In this document: positions 41,028 through 52,220 of the stretch, piece by piece
Layout of the letters: each line of letters opens with the position of its first letter
Position numbering within the stretch: the stretch's first letter is position 1
NCBI RefSeq assembly: GCF_000422085.1
Contig: NC_021741.1
Span: 124,001-188,000 of the forward strand
Source: Serratia liquefaciens ATCC 27592
GTDB taxonomy: Bacteria; Pseudomonadota; Gammaproteobacteria; Enterobacterales; Enterobacteriaceae
Length of the DNA stretch: 64,000 bases
Direction: 5' to 3'
The notes under the pieces: generated by a model
The model's input: only the letters and a program-made list of their open reading frames with translations
Told to the model about the DNA's origin: nothing
Databases searched by the model: none
Made by a program: the position numbers and the translations under genes

Positions 41028-41774
41028 TCAGGTTTGTTGTAGCGCGCGGATCAGCGCGTCATTATCGGCGGTATCAGCTACCCGAATTGTGCTCCAGCCC
41101 AATTCCTGGGCAAGGGTAGCCAGGCGTTCACTCACTACGACCAGGCAGCAACGTAACAGCCACGAAGAACGGTAGTAATCAGGAACTAAAGTATAGAGCT
41201 GTTGTAACATTTCACCGCTGGTGACTACCAGCGTATCAACACCGGCACGCTGCCAGTGGGCGCTTTGCTCGCTGCCATCATAGTGCACCGGGCTGCGTTG
41301 ATAACATTCATAATAGCTGACCGCAGCGCCGCGCTCGCTCAGTGTGTTGCCGAGCAGCTCACGGCCGCCGTTACCGCGCAAGATCAGCGCTTGTTTACCT
41401 TCCAGCTTCTGCAGTGCCGGCAGCAACAGCAATGTTTCGCTGATCTCCTGCTCACGCGGGTATTCTATCGGCAGACTGCTGATGCGGTGCATTGCCAGCG
41501 CCGTGGTACGACCGATAGCGTAATAGGCCAGCCTGGCAGGCCATGACAGCCCGACGCGGCCCATCACAGAATGGGCGTAGCTCACCGAGTGCTGCGACAG
41601 GATGAACACCAGATCGCCATCATTAAGCTGCTGTAACGCCTGCGGCAATTTTGGCAAATCGCCGCCGGGGGCGAAGTCGATCAACGGAGCATGATAGGCA
41701 ACCCGACCGAGCGCACGCAGTCGGCTGACCAGTTCTTCTCCGGAAGGAGAGGGGCGGGTTACCAGAATCGTCAT
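41028..41774 (-). CDS. hemD: Uroporphyrinogen-III synthase
   Basis: Closes and inverts ring D of hydroxymethylbilane to make uroporphyrinogen III. 248 residues (E. coli 246), two-domain fold. Conserved features: [23 protein letters not shown] at the start, [12 protein letters not shown], and [12 protein letters not shown] in the second domain. As usual for HemD, sequence conservation is low overall. The start overlaps the hemC stop by 4 nt. Confidence 0.96.
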   Translation of the reverse strand: MTILVTRPSPSGEELVSRLRALGRVAYHAPLIDFAPGGDLPKLPQALQQLNDGDLVFILSQHSVSYAHSVMGRVGLSWPARLAYYAIGRTTALAMHRISSLPIEYPREQEISETLLLLPALQKLEGKQALILRGNGGRELLGNTLSERGAAVSYYECYQRSPVHYDGSEQSAHWQRAGVDTLVVTSGEMLQQLYTLVPDYYRSSWLLRCCLVVVSERLATLAQELGWSTIRVADTADNDALIRALQQT

Positions 41775-42712
41775 GCAGGGGGATTCCCCTGATAAACGTC
41801 CTGCAGAATTTCACGAGCGCCTTGCGCCAGCAGTTCTTCCGCCAGTTCAATGCCCATCTGCTCTGCTTGAGCTGCCGGACCGCGGCGTTCGCCGCGCACC
41901 ATTTGGCTGCCGTCTGGAGAGCCCACCAGGGCTCGCAGCCACAGGCTGTCGCCATCCAGTTCGGCATAGCTGCCGATCGGTACCTGGCAACCGCCTTCCA
42001 GCCGGGTATTCATCGCACGTTCGGCGCGTACGCGGGTTTCTGTGGCAACGTGATTGAGCGGTGCCAACAGCGTGCGGGTGGTTTCGTCGTCGAGGCGGCA
42101 TTCGATACCCACTGCGCCCTGGCCAACGGCCGGCAGGCACTCCTCCGGGCTCAATGGACTGCGGATATGCTGTTCCAACCCCAGGCGCTTAAGCCCGGCG
42201 ACCGCCAGAATAATGGCGTCGTAATCACCGTTATCCAATTTTGCCAGCCGGGTACCGACGTTGCCGCGCAGATCGCGCACGATCAGATCCGGACGACGCT
42301 CACGCAGTTGGCACTGACGACGCAGGCTGGAGGTACCGACCACGCTGCCCTGCGGCAGTTGATCGAGCGATGCGAAACGATTGGAAACAAATGCATCGCG
42401 AGGATCGTCACGCTCACAAATAGTCACTAAACCCAAGCCTTCGGGGAAATCGACCGGGACGTCTTTCATTGAGTGAACGGCGATATCCGCACGGCCGTCC
42501 AATAACGCCAGTTCAAGTTCCTTAACAAACAGCCCTTTACCGCCGACTTTCGCCAGCGGCGTATCCAAAATAATGTCGCCTCGTGTGACCATAGGCACCA
42601 GTTCGACCTGCAGGCCGGGGTGGCTGGCCATCAGGCGCTGCTGCACATAATGTGCTTGCCAAAGCGCGAGTGGGCTTTGTCGGGTGGCAATTCGAATAAT
42701 TTTGTCTAACAT
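41771..42712 (-). CDS. hemC: Porphobilinogen deaminase (hydroxymethylbilane synthase)
   Basis: Joins four porphobilinogens to hydroxymethylbilane. 313 residues as in E. coli. Catalytic Asp84 in HSMKDVP and the dipyrromethane cofactor cysteine Cys242 in EGGCQVPIG are present; [19 protein letters not shown] and GNVGTRL are typical. First gene of hemCDXY and divergent from cyaA across 316 nt. Confidence 0.98.
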   Translation of the reverse strand: MLDKIIRIATRQSPLALWQAHYVQQRLMASHPGLQVELVPMVTRGDIILDTPLAKVGGKGLFVKELELALLDGRADIAVHSMKDVPVDFPEGLGLVTICERDDPRDAFVSNRFASLDQLPQGSVVGTSSLRRQCQLRERRPDLIVRDLRGNVGTRLAKLDNGDYDAIILAVAGLKRLGLEQHIRSPLSPEECLPAVGQGAVGIECRLDDETTRTLLAPLNHVATETRVRAERAMNTRLEGGCQVPIGSYAELDGDSLWLRALVGSPDGSQMVRGERRGPAAQAEQMGIELAEELLAQGAREILQDVYQGNPPA

Positions 42713-43028
42713 GCTTGTTACCGTTTTTATAATTCGCCGTTCATCCTACCACTGAGTGTGAAAACTGTCAGTGCAAGAAGCCACAGGCGAAGAAAGGACA
42801 ACGGAATCAACGGGACGTGTGATGTGTTTTGGGGCAGTTAACACTGCGGGTAAATCGTTTAGAGTGGCGCTACAATAATAGTGAAGCGTTACTTCCTTTA
42901 CGGTCAATCAGCAAGGTGTTAAATTGATCACGTTTCCAACAATAAGTTGCCAAATATTCTTCCAACACTAACGGCACTTATGGAATACGGGTTTTTTTCT
43001 AAACACCGGGATAATCAGGCGAGACGTC
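42713..43028. promoter_or_regulatory. hemC-cyaA divergent promoter region
   Basis: 316 nt that should hold promoters for both genes. A TACAAT -10-like hexamer for the cyaA direction lies at 42871-42876, without a good -35 match. A CRP site lies at 42914-42935. No other gene is seen; the 82-codon frame at 42947 runs into cyaA in another frame and is not supported. Confidence 0.55.
42914..42935. promoter_or_regulatory. CRP-cAMP site upstream of cyaA
   Basis: AGGTGTTAAATTGATCACGT (22 bp with the final TT): TGTTA-N6-TCACG, one mismatch in each half of TGTGA-N6-TCACA. The same sequence is known upstream of E. coli cyaA, where CRP-cAMP represses the gene. The site is about 95 nt before the TTG start. 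Confidence 0.8.
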
Positions 43029-45581
43029 TTGTACCTCTACATCGAGACATTGAAGCAGAGACTGGATGCGATCAATCAATTACGAATCGATCGCGCCCTA
43101 GCGGCCATGAAGCCCGCGTTTCAACGGGTATACAGTCTGCTGCCTACCTTATTGCATCACCACCATCCACTGATGCCAGGTTACCTGAACGGTAACGTTC
43201 CCCATGGCGTCTGCCTCTACACGCCTGATGAAACCCAACAAGATTACCTCAATGATTTAGAAGACAAATGGGGCAGCCCGTTTGACAAAATGGCCAGCGG
43301 TGAACTGCCGATTACCGGGGTTTACTCGATGGGCAGCACCTCGTCGATCGGCCAGAGTTGCAGCTCGGATCTCGACATCTGGGTGTGCCACCAATCCTGG
43401 CTGGACAACGAAGAGCGTAACCGCCTGCAGCAAAAATGCAGCCTGCTGGAAAAATGGTCGGCGTCGATGGGGGTGGAAGTCAGCTTCTTCCTGATCGATG
43501 AAAACCGCTTCCGTCATAACGAAAGCGGCAGCCTGGGGGGCGAAGACTGCGGCTCCACCCAACATATCCTGCTGCTGGACGAATTTTACCGCACCGCGGT
43601 GCGCCTGGCCGGCAAACGTATTTTGTGGAACATGGTGCCGGGCGAAGAAGAAGCACACTACGATGAGTATGTGCTGTCGCTTTACTCGCAAGGCGCGTTA
43701 ACGCCGAACGAATGGCTGGATCTCGGCGGTCTGAGCACGCTGTCGGCGGAAGAATATTTCGGTGCCAGCCTGTGGCAACTGTACAAAAGCATCGACTCGC
43801 CTTACAAAGCGGTGCTGAAAACCCTGCTGCTGGAAGCCTATTCCTGGGAATACCCGAATACGCAGCTGCTGGCGATGGACATCAAACAGCGCCTGCATCA
43901 GGGCGAGATCGTCTGCTTTGGTCTCGACGCCTACTGTATGATGCTCGAACGCGTTACGCATTATCTGAATCAAATCAACGACACTACCCGCCTCGACCTG
44001 GTCCGCCGCTGTTTCTACCTGAAAGTCTGTGAAAAATTGTCCCGCGCCAATGCGTGCGTCGGCTGGCGTCGTGAAATTCTCAGCCAATTGGTCAGCGAAT
44101 GGGGCTGGGACGAAGAGCGTCTGGCGATCCTGGATAATCGCGCCAACTGGAAAATCGAACGGGTACGTGAAGCACACAACGAATTGTTGGATGCGATGAT
44201 GCAAAGCTATCGCAACCTGATCCGCTTCGCTCGCCGCAACAACCTTAGCGTCAGCGCCAGCCCGCAGGATATCGGCGTGCTGACCCGTAAGCTGTACGCC
44301 GCGTTTGAAGCGCTGCCCGGCAAGGTGACGCTGGTGAACCCACAGATTTCGCCGGACCTGTCAGAAGACGACTTGACCTTTATTCACGTGCCGATTGGCC
44401 GCGCCAACCGCACCGGCTGGTATCTTTATAACCAGGCACCGGCCATGGATTCGATCGTCAGTCATCAACCGCTGGAATATAACCGCTACCTCAACAAACT
44501 GGTGGCCTGGGCCTATTTTAACGGGCTGCTGACGCCGAAAACCCGTTTGCACATCAAGAGCGGCAACCTGTGCGATACCGCAAAACTGCAGGAACTGGTG
44601 GCCGATGTGTCGCACCACTTCCCGCTGCGCCTGGCGGCCCCCACGCCAAAAGCGCTGTACAGCCCGTGCGAAATCCGCCACCTGGCGATAATCGTCAATT
44701 TGGAAAACGATCCGACCGCCGCCTTCCGCAATCAGGTGGTGCATTTCGATTTCCGCAAGCTCGATGTATTCAGCTTTGGTCAGCAACAGCAGTGCCTGGT
44801 GGGCAGTATCGATCTGTTGTACCGCAACTCCTGGAACGAAGTGCGTACTTTGCATTTCAGCGGCGAGCAATCGGTGCTGGAAGCGTTGAAGACCATTCTC
44901 GGCAAAATGCACCAGGATGCCGCGCCGCCAGAATCGGTCGAGGTGTTCTGCTACAGTCAGCATCTGCGCGGCCTGATCCGTACCCGTATACAGCAGCTGG
45001 TGTCGGAGTGTATTGAGCTACGCCTGTCCAGCACCCGACTGGAGCCGGGCCGTTTTAAAGCGGTACGGGTTGCCGGCCAGACCTGGGGCTTGTTCTTCGA
45101 ACGGCTGAGCGTGTCGGTGCAGAAGCTGGAAAACGCGGTGGAGTTCTACGGCGCCATTTCCAACAACAAATTGCACGGCCTGTCGATCAAAGTGGAAACC
45201 GATCAGGTGCATCTGCCGCCGGTGGTGGACGGTTTCGCCAGCGAAGGGATTATTCAGTTCTTCTTCGAAGACACCTCGGACGACAAAGGCTTTAACATCT
45301 ATATTCTGGATGAGTCTAACCGGGTTGAGGTTTATCACCATTGCGAAGGCAGTAAAGAGGAACTGGTGCGTGACGTTAGCCGTTTCTACTCGTCCTCGCA
45401 CGATCGCTTCACCTATGGCTCCAGCTTTATCAACTTCAACTTACCGCAGTTCTACCAGATCGTGCAGCTTGATGGCCGCACCCAGGTGATCCCGTTCCGC
45501 AGCAACGTGTTGTCGAGCCTGTGCGTTCCCCTGACCGACGGCGCTACTCAGCCGCTAAAGCATCAGTTTCAACTGCATTGA
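43029..45581 (+). CDS. cyaA: Class I adenylate cyclase
   Basis: Makes cAMP for CRP. 850 residues. Start is the TTG at 43029 ([16 protein letters not shown]), the same inefficient start codon used in E. coli, where it limits synthesis. The N-terminal catalytic half has [19 protein letters not shown] (nucleotidyltransferase-like Gly-Ser and DxD). The C-terminal half, regulated by phospho-EIIA(Glc), is also well conserved up to FRSNVLSS. The last 20 residues differ from E. coli. A hairpin separates it from convergent cyaY. Confidence 0.98.
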   Translation: MYLYIETLKQRLDAINQLRIDRALAAMKPAFQRVYSLLPTLLHHHHPLMPGYLNGNVPHGVCLYTPDETQQDYLNDLEDKWGSPFDKMASGELPITGVYSMGSTSSIGQSCSSDLDIWVCHQSWLDNEERNRLQQKCSLLEKWSASMGVEVSFFLIDENRFRHNESGSLGGEDCGSTQHILLLDEFYRTAVRLAGKRILWNMVPGEEEAHYDEYVLSLYSQGALTPNEWLDLGGLSTLSAEEYFGASLWQLYKSIDSPYKAVLKTLLLEAYSWEYPNTQLLAMDIKQRLHQGEIVCFGLDAYCMMLERVTHYLNQINDTTRLDLVRRCFYLKVCEKLSRANACVGWRREILSQLVSEWGWDEERLAILDNRANWKIERVREAHNELLDAMMQSYRNLIRFARRNNLSVSASPQDIGVLTRKLYAAFEALPGKVTLVNPQISPDLSEDDLTFIHVPIGRANRTGWYLYNQAPAMDSIVSHQPLEYNRYLNKLVAWAYFNGLLTPKTRLHIKSGNLCDTAKLQELVADVSHHFPLRLAAPTPKALYSPCEIRHLAIIVNLENDPTAAFRNQVVHFDFRKLDVFSFGQQQQCLVGSIDLLYRNSWNEVRTLHFSGEQSVLEALKTILGKMHQDAAPPESVEVFCYSQHLRGLIRTRIQQLVSECIELRLSSTRLEPGRFKAVRVAGQTWGLFFERLSVSVQKLENAVEFYGAISNNKLHGLSIKVETDQVHLPPVVDGFASEGIIQFFFEDTSDDKGFNIYILDESNRVEVYHHCEGSKEELVRDVSRFYSSSHDRFTYGSSFINFNLPQFYQIVQLDGRTQVIPFRSNVLSSLCVPLTDGATQPLKHQFQLH

Positions 45582-45584
45582 TAT

Positions 45585-45614
45585 CGTCAAGGTTCAGCAG
45601 GCTGAGCCTTGACG
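45585..45614. terminator. Bidirectional hairpin between cyaA and cyaY
   Basis: Arms CGTCAAGGTTCAG (45585-45597) and CTGAGCCTTGACG (45602-45614): a 13-bp stem with one G-T pair and a 4-nt loop. No long T-run. Confidence 0.6.
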
Positions 45615-45630
45615 ACGAGTGCTGCCATTG

Positions 45631-45951
45631 TTAGGAAAACGTCACCTCTTCGCCGGCCTGTGCGCTGGCCGCTTCGCTCAGTAAGGGGTAGAAGGCGCGG
45701 TCGCTGCGATCGCACAGCCACACGCCGTCACGGTAATTAAAGTGATAGCCGCCGGTTTTGGTCGCCAGCCAAATCTGATGCAATGGCTCCTGGCGATTGA
45801 TCACAATTTTGGTGCCATTTTCGAAGCTTAACGTCATTACGCCGCCGTTAGTTTCGTAATCGATGTCCGCATCGCCGTCAAAATCGTCCAGGGTCTCTTC
45901 AATATTCAGCATCAGTTGGTCAGCCAACTGGTGAAACTCACTGTCGTTCAT
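45631..45951 (-). CDS. cyaY: Frataxin-like iron donor/regulator CyaY
   Basis: Iron-binding protein that modulates Fe-S cluster assembly by IscS. Start is ATG 45951 ([13 protein letters not shown]) behind AGGAAT; 106 residues as in E. coli. The acidic ridge ([16 protein letters not shown]) and the sheet core ([28 protein letters not shown] and GGYHF) are clear. It is convergent with cyaA. Confidence 0.97.
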   Translation of the reverse strand: MNDSEFHQLADQLMLNIEETLDDFDGDADIDYETNGGVMTLSFENGTKIVINRQEPLHQIWLATKTGGYHFNYRDGVWLCDRSDRAFYPLLSEAASAQAGEEVTFS

Positions 45952-46023
45952 ATTCAATTCCTATTGCTTTTCATGATCCACCTGCGATTATAGAGACCTT
46001 GGACGCATGAATTACAGGCATTA

Positions 46024-46236
46024 ATGCAAATGAAAAAACAACTACGCTATGCGCTGATGGCAGTTCTGCTTGCCGGGCTCTCCGGCTGCGGCCTGAAGGG
46101 CCCGCTGTACTTCCCGCCAGCCGATCCGGCCAGCACTAAGAAACCGGCTACCCAGGTTCAGACCGGCGATCAGGTACAGAAAAATCAGCAGGAACTTTCT
46201 GGCTCTCAGCAAAAACCGTCGATGAGCGACCAGTAA
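46024..46236 (+). CDS. lptM: Lipoprotein LptM (YifL)
   Basis: Small outer-membrane lipoprotein that, in E. coli, helps the LptDE translocon mature. Signal peptide with lipobox LSGC (Cys near residue 21), then GLKGPLYFPPAD, the conserved part of the family. The rest is a Gln/Lys-rich tail. Start ATG 46024 is chosen for the AGG at a good distance; ATG 46030 (MKKQLRY) is the alternative. A GTTTGCGG/CCGCAAAC hairpin (46243-46270) lies between it and dapF. Confidence 0.92.
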   Translation: MQMKKQLRYALMAVLLAGLSGCGLKGPLYFPPADPASTKKPATQVQTGDQVQKNQQELSGSQQKPSMSDQ

Positions 46237-46294
46237 CACCTTGTTTGCGGCGGCGTGAGTCACCGCAAACCCAAGACGGATAGCGGAGTATGAT

Positions 46295-47119
46295 ATGCAG
46301 TTCTCCAAAATGCACGGTCTGGGCAACGACTTTATGGTGGTCGATGCCGTTACACAGAATGTCTATTTCTCACCCGAGTTGATCCGCCGTTTGGCCGATC
46401 GGCACTTGGGCGTTGGCTTTGACCAGCTGCTGGTGGTAGAACCGCCTTACGATCCGGAACTGGATTTCCATTACCGCATTTTTAACGCCGACGGCAGTGA
46501 AGTGGCGCAGTGCGGTAACGGCGCTCGCTGCTTTGCCCGCTTTGTACGGCTGAAAGGCTTGACCAATAAGCGCGATATTCGCGTCAGTACCCAGACCGGG
46601 CGCATGGTGTTGAGCGTGACCGACGATGATCTGGTGTGCGTGAATATGGGTGAGCCGAACTTCGATCCCCAGGCAGTGCCGTTTCGCGCAACCAAAGAAG
46701 AAAAGACCTACATCATGCGTGCGGCGGAACATACGGTGCTGTGCGGCGTGGTGTCGATGGGCAATCCACATTGTGTTTTACAGGTGGATGATGTAAAAAC
46801 CGCCAAGGTGGAGTTGCTCGGGCCGGTGCTGGAAGGGCATGAGCGCTTCCCGGAACGGGCCAACATCGGTTTTATGCAAATTGTCAGTCGCGAGCACATT
46901 AAACTGCGCGTCTATGAGCGCGGCGCTGGCGAAACGCAGGCCTGCGGTAGCGGAGCCTGTGCGGCCGTGGCAGTAGGGATTCAACAGGAATTGCTGTCAG
47001 AAGAGGTGCATGTAGAACTGCCGGGCGGCAGCCTGCATATTCGCTGGAAAGGGCCGGGCAGCCCGCTGTTTATGACCGGTCCGGCAACCCATGTATATGA
47101 CGGATTTATTCATCTATGA
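46295..47119 (+). CDS. dapF: Diaminopimelate epimerase
   Basis: Converts LL- to meso-diaminopimelate for lysine and peptidoglycan. 274 residues as in E. coli. The two catalytic cysteines are Cys73 in [12 protein letters not shown] and the one in [16 protein letters not shown] near 217. N-terminal [17 protein letters not shown] is typical. The stop overlaps the next start (ATGA). It heads the dapF-DUF484-xerC-yigB unit. Confidence 0.98.
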   Translation: MQFSKMHGLGNDFMVVDAVTQNVYFSPELIRRLADRHLGVGFDQLLVVEPPYDPELDFHYRIFNADGSEVAQCGNGARCFARFVRLKGLTNKRDIRVSTQTGRMVLSVTDDDLVCVNMGEPNFDPQAVPFRATKEEKTYIMRAAEHTVLCGVVSMGNPHCVLQVDDVKTAKVELLGPVLEGHERFPERANIGFMQIVSREHIKLRVYERGAGETQACGSGACAAVAVGIQQELLSEEVHVELPGGSLHIRWKGPGSPLFMTGPATHVYDGFIHL

Positions 47120-47820
47120 AGAGCGTTGAGGACCAGGCTGTCGCAGGCATTGAGCTTGATGACGACGCCGTGATGCAGTTTCTGCTGCAAAACCCGGATT
47201 TCTTTATGCGCAACGCGCGGTTGGTGGAGCAAATGCGCGTTCCCCATCCCGTTCGCGGCACCGTATCGTTGGTCGAGTGGCATCTGGCTCGCCAGCGCAA
47301 TCACATCCATCGGCTGGAAGAAGAAATCACGCTGCTGATGGAGCAGGCCAGCGCCAACGAAACGCTGTTTGCCAGCCTGCTGCATTTGCAGGCCAATCTG
47401 GCCACCGCCGACAGCCTGCAGGATATGCTTAACCGCCTGCAGCGTTGGGCGCGCGGTTTCGGTTTGGCCGGCGCCAATATCCGCCTGTTTTCCGAAAGCT
47501 GGAAAATCGGCGCACCTTCCGATTTCACCCACCTTGCCCTGACGCGCTCTTCGTTTGAACCGTTACGCATTCAGCGTCTGGGTGACCAACAGCACTTTCT
47601 TGGCAGCCTTAATGGCCCCGAGTTGCTGTTGTTGCTGCCGCAGGCCAAACTGGTCGGCTCGGTAGCGCTGTCGATGCTGGGTGATGAGGGCGAGCTGGGT
47701 ATGGTGATTTTCAGCAGCCGCGATACGCAACATTATCAGCAGGGCATGGGCACGGTGATGCTTAATCAACTGGCGCGCATGCTGCCGGAACTGCTGGAAC
47801 GCTGGATCGAACGAGCATGA
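47116..47820 (+). CDS. yigA: DUF484 family protein (YigA)
   Basis: Conserved protein of 234 residues with unknown function, always found between dapF and xerC in enterobacteria. N-terminal helical part ([29 protein letters not shown]) is followed by a coiled segment and a GAF-like domain ([22 protein letters not shown]... to the end). Overlaps both neighbours by 4 nt, so it is translated with them. Confidence 0.95.
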   Translation: MKSVEDQAVAGIELDDDAVMQFLLQNPDFFMRNARLVEQMRVPHPVRGTVSLVEWHLARQRNHIHRLEEEITLLMEQASANETLFASLLHLQANLATADSLQDMLNRLQRWARGFGLAGANIRLFSESWKIGAPSDFTHLALTRSSFEPLRIQRLGDQQHFLGSLNGPELLLLLPQAKLVGSVALSMLGDEGELGMVIFSSRDTQHYQQGMGTVMLNQLARMLPELLERWIERA

Positions 47821-48728
47821 CCCCGCTGGCGGCCAGCCTGCAACAGCCGGTCGATGCCTTTCTGCGCTATCTGAAGGTGGAACGCCAGCTCAGCCCCTTG
47901 ACGCAGTTAAGCTATTCACGCCAATTGCAGGCGCTGATGGCGCTGGCTCAGGATATGGGCATCACGGAGTGGCCGGCGTTGGACGCCGCCAAAGTCCGGA
48001 TGCTGGCGGCGCGCAGTAAACGCGCCGGCCTGCAGTCTTCCAGCCTCGCGTTGCGCTTGTCGGCATTACGCAGTTTTCTCGACTGGCAGGTCAGCCAGGG
48101 CATGCTGATAGCCAACCCCGCCAAAGGGATCCGCACGCCACGCAGTGGCCGTCATCTGCCGAAAAACATCGACGTCGATGAAATGAATCAGCTGCTGGAT
48201 ATCGATCTCAACGATCCGCTGGCGGTACGCGATCGCGCAATGCTTGAGGTGATGTACGGGGCAGGGCTGCGTCTTTCTGAACTGGTGGGGCTGGACTGTC
48301 GCCACGTCGATCTGGCCGCCGGTGAAATTTGGGTTTTGGGCAAGGGCAGCAAGGAACGCAAGCTGCCGGTCGGCCGCACCGCCGTGACCTGGCTGGAACA
48401 CTGGCTGGCGATGCGCGACCTGTTCGGGCCGTCAGACGATGCGATGTTCCTGTCCAATCAGGGAAAACGCATCTCGACCCGTAACGTGCAAAAGCGTTTT
48501 GCCGAATGGGGCGTCAAGCAGGGCGTTAACAGCCACATCCATCCGCACAAGCTGCGCCACTCCTTTGCTACCCATATGCTGGAGTCCAGCGGCGATCTGC
48601 GTGCGGTGCAGGAACTGCTTGGCCATGCCAATCTGACCACCACCCAAATCTATACCCACCTCGACTTTCAACATCTGGCGAACGTGTACGATGCCGCGCA
48701 TCCACGCGCCAAACGGGGGAAATCCTGA
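47817..48728 (+). CDS. xerC: Site-specific tyrosine recombinase XerC
   Basis: With XerD it resolves chromosome dimers at dif. 303 residues: N-terminal SAM-like core-binding domain, then the catalytic domain with Arg152 (GAGLRLSEL), Lys176 in LGKGSKER, His244 and Arg247 (HPHKLRHSF), His270 (LLGHANL) and the nucleophile Tyr279 (TQIYTHL). Complete. Start overlaps the DUF484 gene by 4 nt; the stop shares a base with yigB. Confidence 0.98.
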   Translation: MTPLAASLQQPVDAFLRYLKVERQLSPLTQLSYSRQLQALMALAQDMGITEWPALDAAKVRMLAARSKRAGLQSSSLALRLSALRSFLDWQVSQGMLIANPAKGIRTPRSGRHLPKNIDVDEMNQLLDIDLNDPLAVRDRAMLEVMYGAGLRLSELVGLDCRHVDLAAGEIWVLGKGSKERKLPVGRTAVTWLEHWLAMRDLFGPSDDAMFLSNQGKRISTRNVQKRFAEWGVKQGVNSHIHPHKLRHSFATHMLESSGDLRAVQELLGHANLTTTQIYTHLDFQHLANVYDAAHPRAKRGKS

Positions 48729-49444
48729 TGCACTTTTATCGTCCGCTACGCCCGCTGGCGGCATTGACCTTCGATCTGGACGACACGCTGTACGACAACC
48801 GTCCGGTGATCAAACAGACCGAATTGCAGTCGGTGGCTTTCCTGCAGAATTATCATCCCGGGCTGAACCACTTTCAGTCGGCGGATTTTCACCGCCTGCG
48901 CCAAGAGTTACGTGAACAGGATCCAGAGATTTACCACGACGTCACCCAGTGGCGCTGGCGTGCCATCCACCTGGCGCTGAGCCGTCAGGGGCTGCGTGAT
49001 GCCCAGGCCGCTGAAGGGGCTGACGCGGCGATGCAGAATTTTGCGCTGTGGCGCAGCCGCATCGAAGTGCCTGAAGCTACCCACGCCACGTTGAAAGCAC
49101 TGGGCGAACGCTTTCCGCTGGTGGCGATCACCAACGGCAATGCCGATCCCGCGCAGTGCGGGCTGGACGGTTACTTTCAGTTTGTGCTGCGCTCCGGGCC
49201 GGATGGCCGCGCCAAACCTTATCACGACATGTATCAACTGGCCGCAGAGCGTTTAGGCATCGCCCCTGAGCATATTCTCCACGTCGGCGATGATTTAACC
49301 ACCGACGTCGCCGGCGCGTTGCGCTCAGGCCTGCAGGCCTGTTGGATCAACGACCGTCAGCGCAGCCTGATGCAGGCTGCCGATAGCCGGCTGCTGCCAC
49401 ATATTGAGATTTCGCAGTTGGCATCGCTGACAGCATTGTTATAA
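48728..49444 (+). CDS. yigB: HAD-family 5-amino-6-(5-phospho-D-ribitylamino)uracil phosphatase
   Basis: Haloacid dehalogenase-type phosphatase; E. coli YigB acts in riboflavin synthesis. 238 residues. HAD motifs: DLDDTLYDN (I), ITNGNAD (II), the Lys in [10 protein letters not shown] (III) and [13 protein letters not shown] (IV). It overlaps xerC by one base (TGATG), as in E. coli. A LexA box follows 15 nt after the stop. Confidence 0.96.
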   Translation: MHFYRPLRPLAALTFDLDDTLYDNRPVIKQTELQSVAFLQNYHPGLNHFQSADFHRLRQELREQDPEIYHDVTQWRWRAIHLALSRQGLRDAQAAEGADAAMQNFALWRSRIEVPEATHATLKALGERFPLVAITNGNADPAQCGLDGYFQFVLRSGPDGRAKPYHDMYQLAAERLGIAPEHILHVGDDLTTDVAGALRSGLQACWINDRQRSLMQAADSRLLPHIEISQLASLTALL

Positions 49445-49458
49445 TCCCTGCCAGAACT

Positions 49459-49474
49459 CTGTATAAATTCCCAG
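49459..49474. promoter_or_regulatory. LexA (SOS) box of uvrD
   Basis: CTGTATAAATTCCCAG: CTG-N10-CAG with an AT-rich centre, 48 nt before the uvrD start and at the same place as the E. coli uvrD box. Confidence 0.85.
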
Positions 49475-49521
49475 TGGAATCGCGTCGCTGACGCGCTTTC
49501 CCTTACCAATTAATGGTGCCT

Positions 49522-51684
49522 ATGGACGTTTCCGATCTGCTCGACAGCCTGAATGAAAAACAACGCGAAGCCGTGGCGGCGCCACGTGGCAACCTGTTGG
49601 TACTGGCCGGCGCGGGCAGCGGTAAAACACGGGTGCTGGTGCACCGCATCGCCTGGCTGCTGTCGGTAGAGAACTGTTCGCCGTATTCGATCATGGCGGT
49701 GACGTTCACCAACAAAGCCGCGGCGGAAATGCGCCACCGTATCGAACATCTGATTGGCACCAGTCAGGGTGGCATGTGGATCGGCACCTTCCACGGGCTG
49801 GCTCACCGGTTGCTGCGCGCACATCACATGGATGCCAATCTGCCGCAGGATTTCCAGATCCTCGACAGCGACGACCAGTTCCGCCTGCTCAAACGCATCG
49901 TCAAGGCGTTGAATATCGACGAGAAACAATGGCCCCCGCGTCAGGCGATGTGGTACATCAACGGCAAAAAAGATGAGGGCCTGCGCCCGCAACACGTCGA
50001 AACCTATAATAATCCGGTGGAGGCGACCTGGTTGCGCATCTACCAGGCCTATCAGGAAGCCTGCGATCGCGCCGGGCTGGTGGATTTTGCCGAGCTGTTG
50101 CTGCGCGCCCATGAGCTGTGGCTGAACAAACCGCATATCCTCAACCATTACCGCGAACGTTTTACCAATGTACTGGTAGATGAGTTTCAGGATACCAACA
50201 GCATTCAATATGCCTGGATCCGCCTGCTGGCCGGCAATAACAGCAACGTGATGATCGTGGGTGACGATGACCAGTCGATTTATGGCTGGCGCGGCGCTCA
50301 GGTGGAAAATATTCAACGTTTCCTGAAGGACTTCCCCGGTGCGCAGAGCGTCCTTCTGGAACAAAATTACCGTTCGACCAGCAATATTCTAAAGGCAGCC
50401 AACACCCTGATCGCCAACAACGGCGGGCGCATGGGTAAAAACCTGTGGACAGAGGGCGGGGATGGCGAACCTATTTCTATCTACTGTGCGTTCAACGAAC
50501 TCGACGAGTCGCGCTTTGTCGTCGGCCGCATCAAAACCTGGCAGGAAAATGGCGGCGCACTGAATGACTGCGCCATCCTTTACCGCAGCAACGCCCAGTC
50601 GCGCGTACTGGAAGAGGCGCTGCTGCAAACCGCCATGCCTTACCGCATTTACGGCGGGCAACGCTTCTTCGAACGTCAGGAAATCAAGGATGCGCTGGCC
50701 TATCTGCGGCTGATAGCCAACCGTAATGACGACGCTGCGTTCGAGCGCGTAGTAAATACCCCGACCCGTGGCATTGGTGACCGGACGTTGGACGAAGTGC
50801 GTCGAACGGCGCGCGATCGTCAATTGACCCTGTGGCAGGCCACCCGCGCCCTGCTGCAAGACAAGGTGCTGGCCGGCCGTGCGGCCTCTGCGCTGCAGCG
50901 CTTTACCGAACTGGTGGATTCACTGGCGCATGAAACCGCCGATATGCCCTTGCACGTACAGACCGACCGGGTGATCCGCGATTCGGGGCTGTTCATTATG
51001 TATGAGCAGGAAAAGGGCGAGAAAGGCCAGGCGCGTATCGAAAACCTTGAGGAGCTGGTGACGGCAACCCGTCAATACAGCTATCAGGATGAAGATCAGG
51101 ATCTGATGCCGCTGCAGGCATTTTTGTCGCATGCTGCGTTGGAAGCGGGCGAAGGCCAGGCCGATGCCTATCAGGATGCGGTGCAGTTGATGACCCTGCA
51201 CTCGGCCAAGGGGCTGGAGTTCCCGCTGGTGTTTATCGTCGGTATGGAAGAGGGGATGTTCCCGAGCCAGATGTCGCTGGATGAAGGCGGGCGGCTGGAA
51301 GAAGAACGTCGTCTGGCCTACGTTGGCCTGACGCGTGCCATGCAGAAACTGACGCTGACCTATGCCGAAACGCGCCGTCTGTACGGCAAGGAAGTTTACC
51401 ATCGGCCTTCGCGTTTTATCGGCGAACTGCCGGAGGAGTGCGTGGAGGAAGTGCGGTTGCGTGCCAGCGTATCGCGACCGGTGAGCCATCGTCGTATGGG
51501 CACGCCGATCAGTGAAAACGATACCGGCTACAAGCTGGGGCAGCGAGTGCGTCACCCTAAATTTGGCGAAGGTACCATCGTCAATCTGGAAGGCAGCGGC
51601 GAACACAGTCGGCTGCAAATTGCGTTTCCAGGGGAAGGCATCAAGTGGCTGGTGGCCGCCTATGCCAGACTGGAAACGGTGTAG
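49522..51684 (+). CDS. uvrD: DNA helicase II (UvrD)
   Basis: Superfamily 1A 3'-5' helicase of nucleotide excision and mismatch repair. Start ATG 49522 (MDVSDLLDSLNEKQREAV), giving 720 residues exactly as in E. coli; the GTG three codons upstream is not needed. Motifs: [54 protein letters not shown] and YVGLTRAMQ. C-terminal Tudor-like RNA polymerase-binding part (GQRVRHPKFGEGTIV) is present. SOS-regulated through the LexA box. Confidence 0.99.
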   Translation: MDVSDLLDSLNEKQREAVAAPRGNLLVLAGAGSGKTRVLVHRIAWLLSVENCSPYSIMAVTFTNKAAAEMRHRIEHLIGTSQGGMWIGTFHGLAHRLLRAHHMDANLPQDFQILDSDDQFRLLKRIVKALNIDEKQWPPRQAMWYINGKKDEGLRPQHVETYNNPVEATWLRIYQAYQEACDRAGLVDFAELLLRAHELWLNKPHILNHYRERFTNVLVDEFQDTNSIQYAWIRLLAGNNSNVMIVGDDDQSIYGWRGAQVENIQRFLKDFPGAQSVLLEQNYRSTSNILKAANTLIANNGGRMGKNLWTEGGDGEPISIYCAFNELDESRFVVGRIKTWQENGGALNDCAILYRSNAQSRVLEEALLQTAMPYRIYGGQRFFERQEIKDALAYLRLIANRNDDAAFERVVNTPTRGIGDRTLDEVRRTARDRQLTLWQATRALLQDKVLAGRAASALQRFTELVDSLAHETADMPLHVQTDRVIRDSGLFIMYEQEKGEKGQARIENLEELVTATRQYSYQDEDQDLMPLQAFLSHAALEAGEGQADAYQDAVQLMTLHSAKGLEFPLVFIVGMEEGMFPSQMSLDEGGRLEEERRLAYVGLTRAMQKLTLTYAETRRLYGKEVYHRPSRFIGELPEECVEEVRLRASVSRPVSHRRMGTPISENDTGYKLGQRVRHPKFGEGTIVNLEGSGEHSRLQIAFPGEGIKWLVAAYARLETV

Positions 51685-51709
51685 CGGGGCAGTAGCCGCC
51701 GAACCCAAA

Positions 51710-51729
51710 GGGGCGAATCTCTTCGCCCC
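51710..51729. terminator. Bidirectional hairpin between uvrD and the cupin gene
   Basis: GGGGCGAA, loop TCTC, TTCGCCCC: perfect 8-bp stem between convergent genes. No T-run. Confidence 0.6.
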
Positions 51730-51740
51730 AGCACTCAGGC

Positions 51741-52220
51741 TTAAAGCGTACGGGTATAGCGATCGCCAACTTGCGCGGTGGCATACCAGCGCATCACAGC
51801 TTCGATGCCTTCACCACCTTCTGGAGGGGCCCAGTGCATGCAGTCCTCTTCCGACAGCGCCTGATAAGGCCCCTGTTTTACTTCAAACACCACGCCGCCG
51901 GGATCAACCGACAGCACGGCATGCCAGGTAAACGCCGGCATCTCCAGTACTTTGGTTTCTTCACCCAGCAGCGTGCGTTGGGTGACGACACCTTCCTCAT
52001 TAAACTGCAATACCACAAAGCGGCCGCGCAGCGGTGTCAACAGTTCCCAGGTTTGTGGATGGCGGTGCGGTCGAATATAGGTGCCAGGCTCCATGGCAAT
52101 CGCCAGTCGCTGCACCGGCTCGCTCAACTCGTCGTGTAACGTACGGTGCGCGCGCAGGCGAGCCACTTTAGCGGCCTGCTCACTCATGGCGGTCAGGTCG
52201 TGGGCGGTAATCTGTTTCAT
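51741..52220 (-). CDS. WbuC-type cupin metalloprotein
   Basis: Protein of 159 residues when started at ATG 52220 (MKQITAHDLTAMSEQA). The first cupin motif is a perfect G(X)5HXH(X)4E(X)6G match (GTYIRPHRHPQTWELLTPLRG), giving a 2-His/1-Glu metal site; the second motif keeps its His (MPAFTWHAVL) but not the Gly. Overall it resembles the WbuC family, first seen in O-antigen clusters, whose reaction is unknown. It replaces the gene found between uvrD and corA in E. coli. No operon partner: uvrD is convergent, and corA is divergent. Confidence 0.85.
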   Translation of the reverse strand: MKQITAHDLTAMSEQAAKVARLRAHRTLHDELSEPVQRLAIAMEPGTYIRPHRHPQTWELLTPLRGRFVVLQFNEEGVVTQRTLLGEETKVLEMPAFTWHAVLSVDPGGVVFEVKQGPYQALSEEDCMHWAPPEGGEGIEAVMRWYATAQVGDRYTRTL

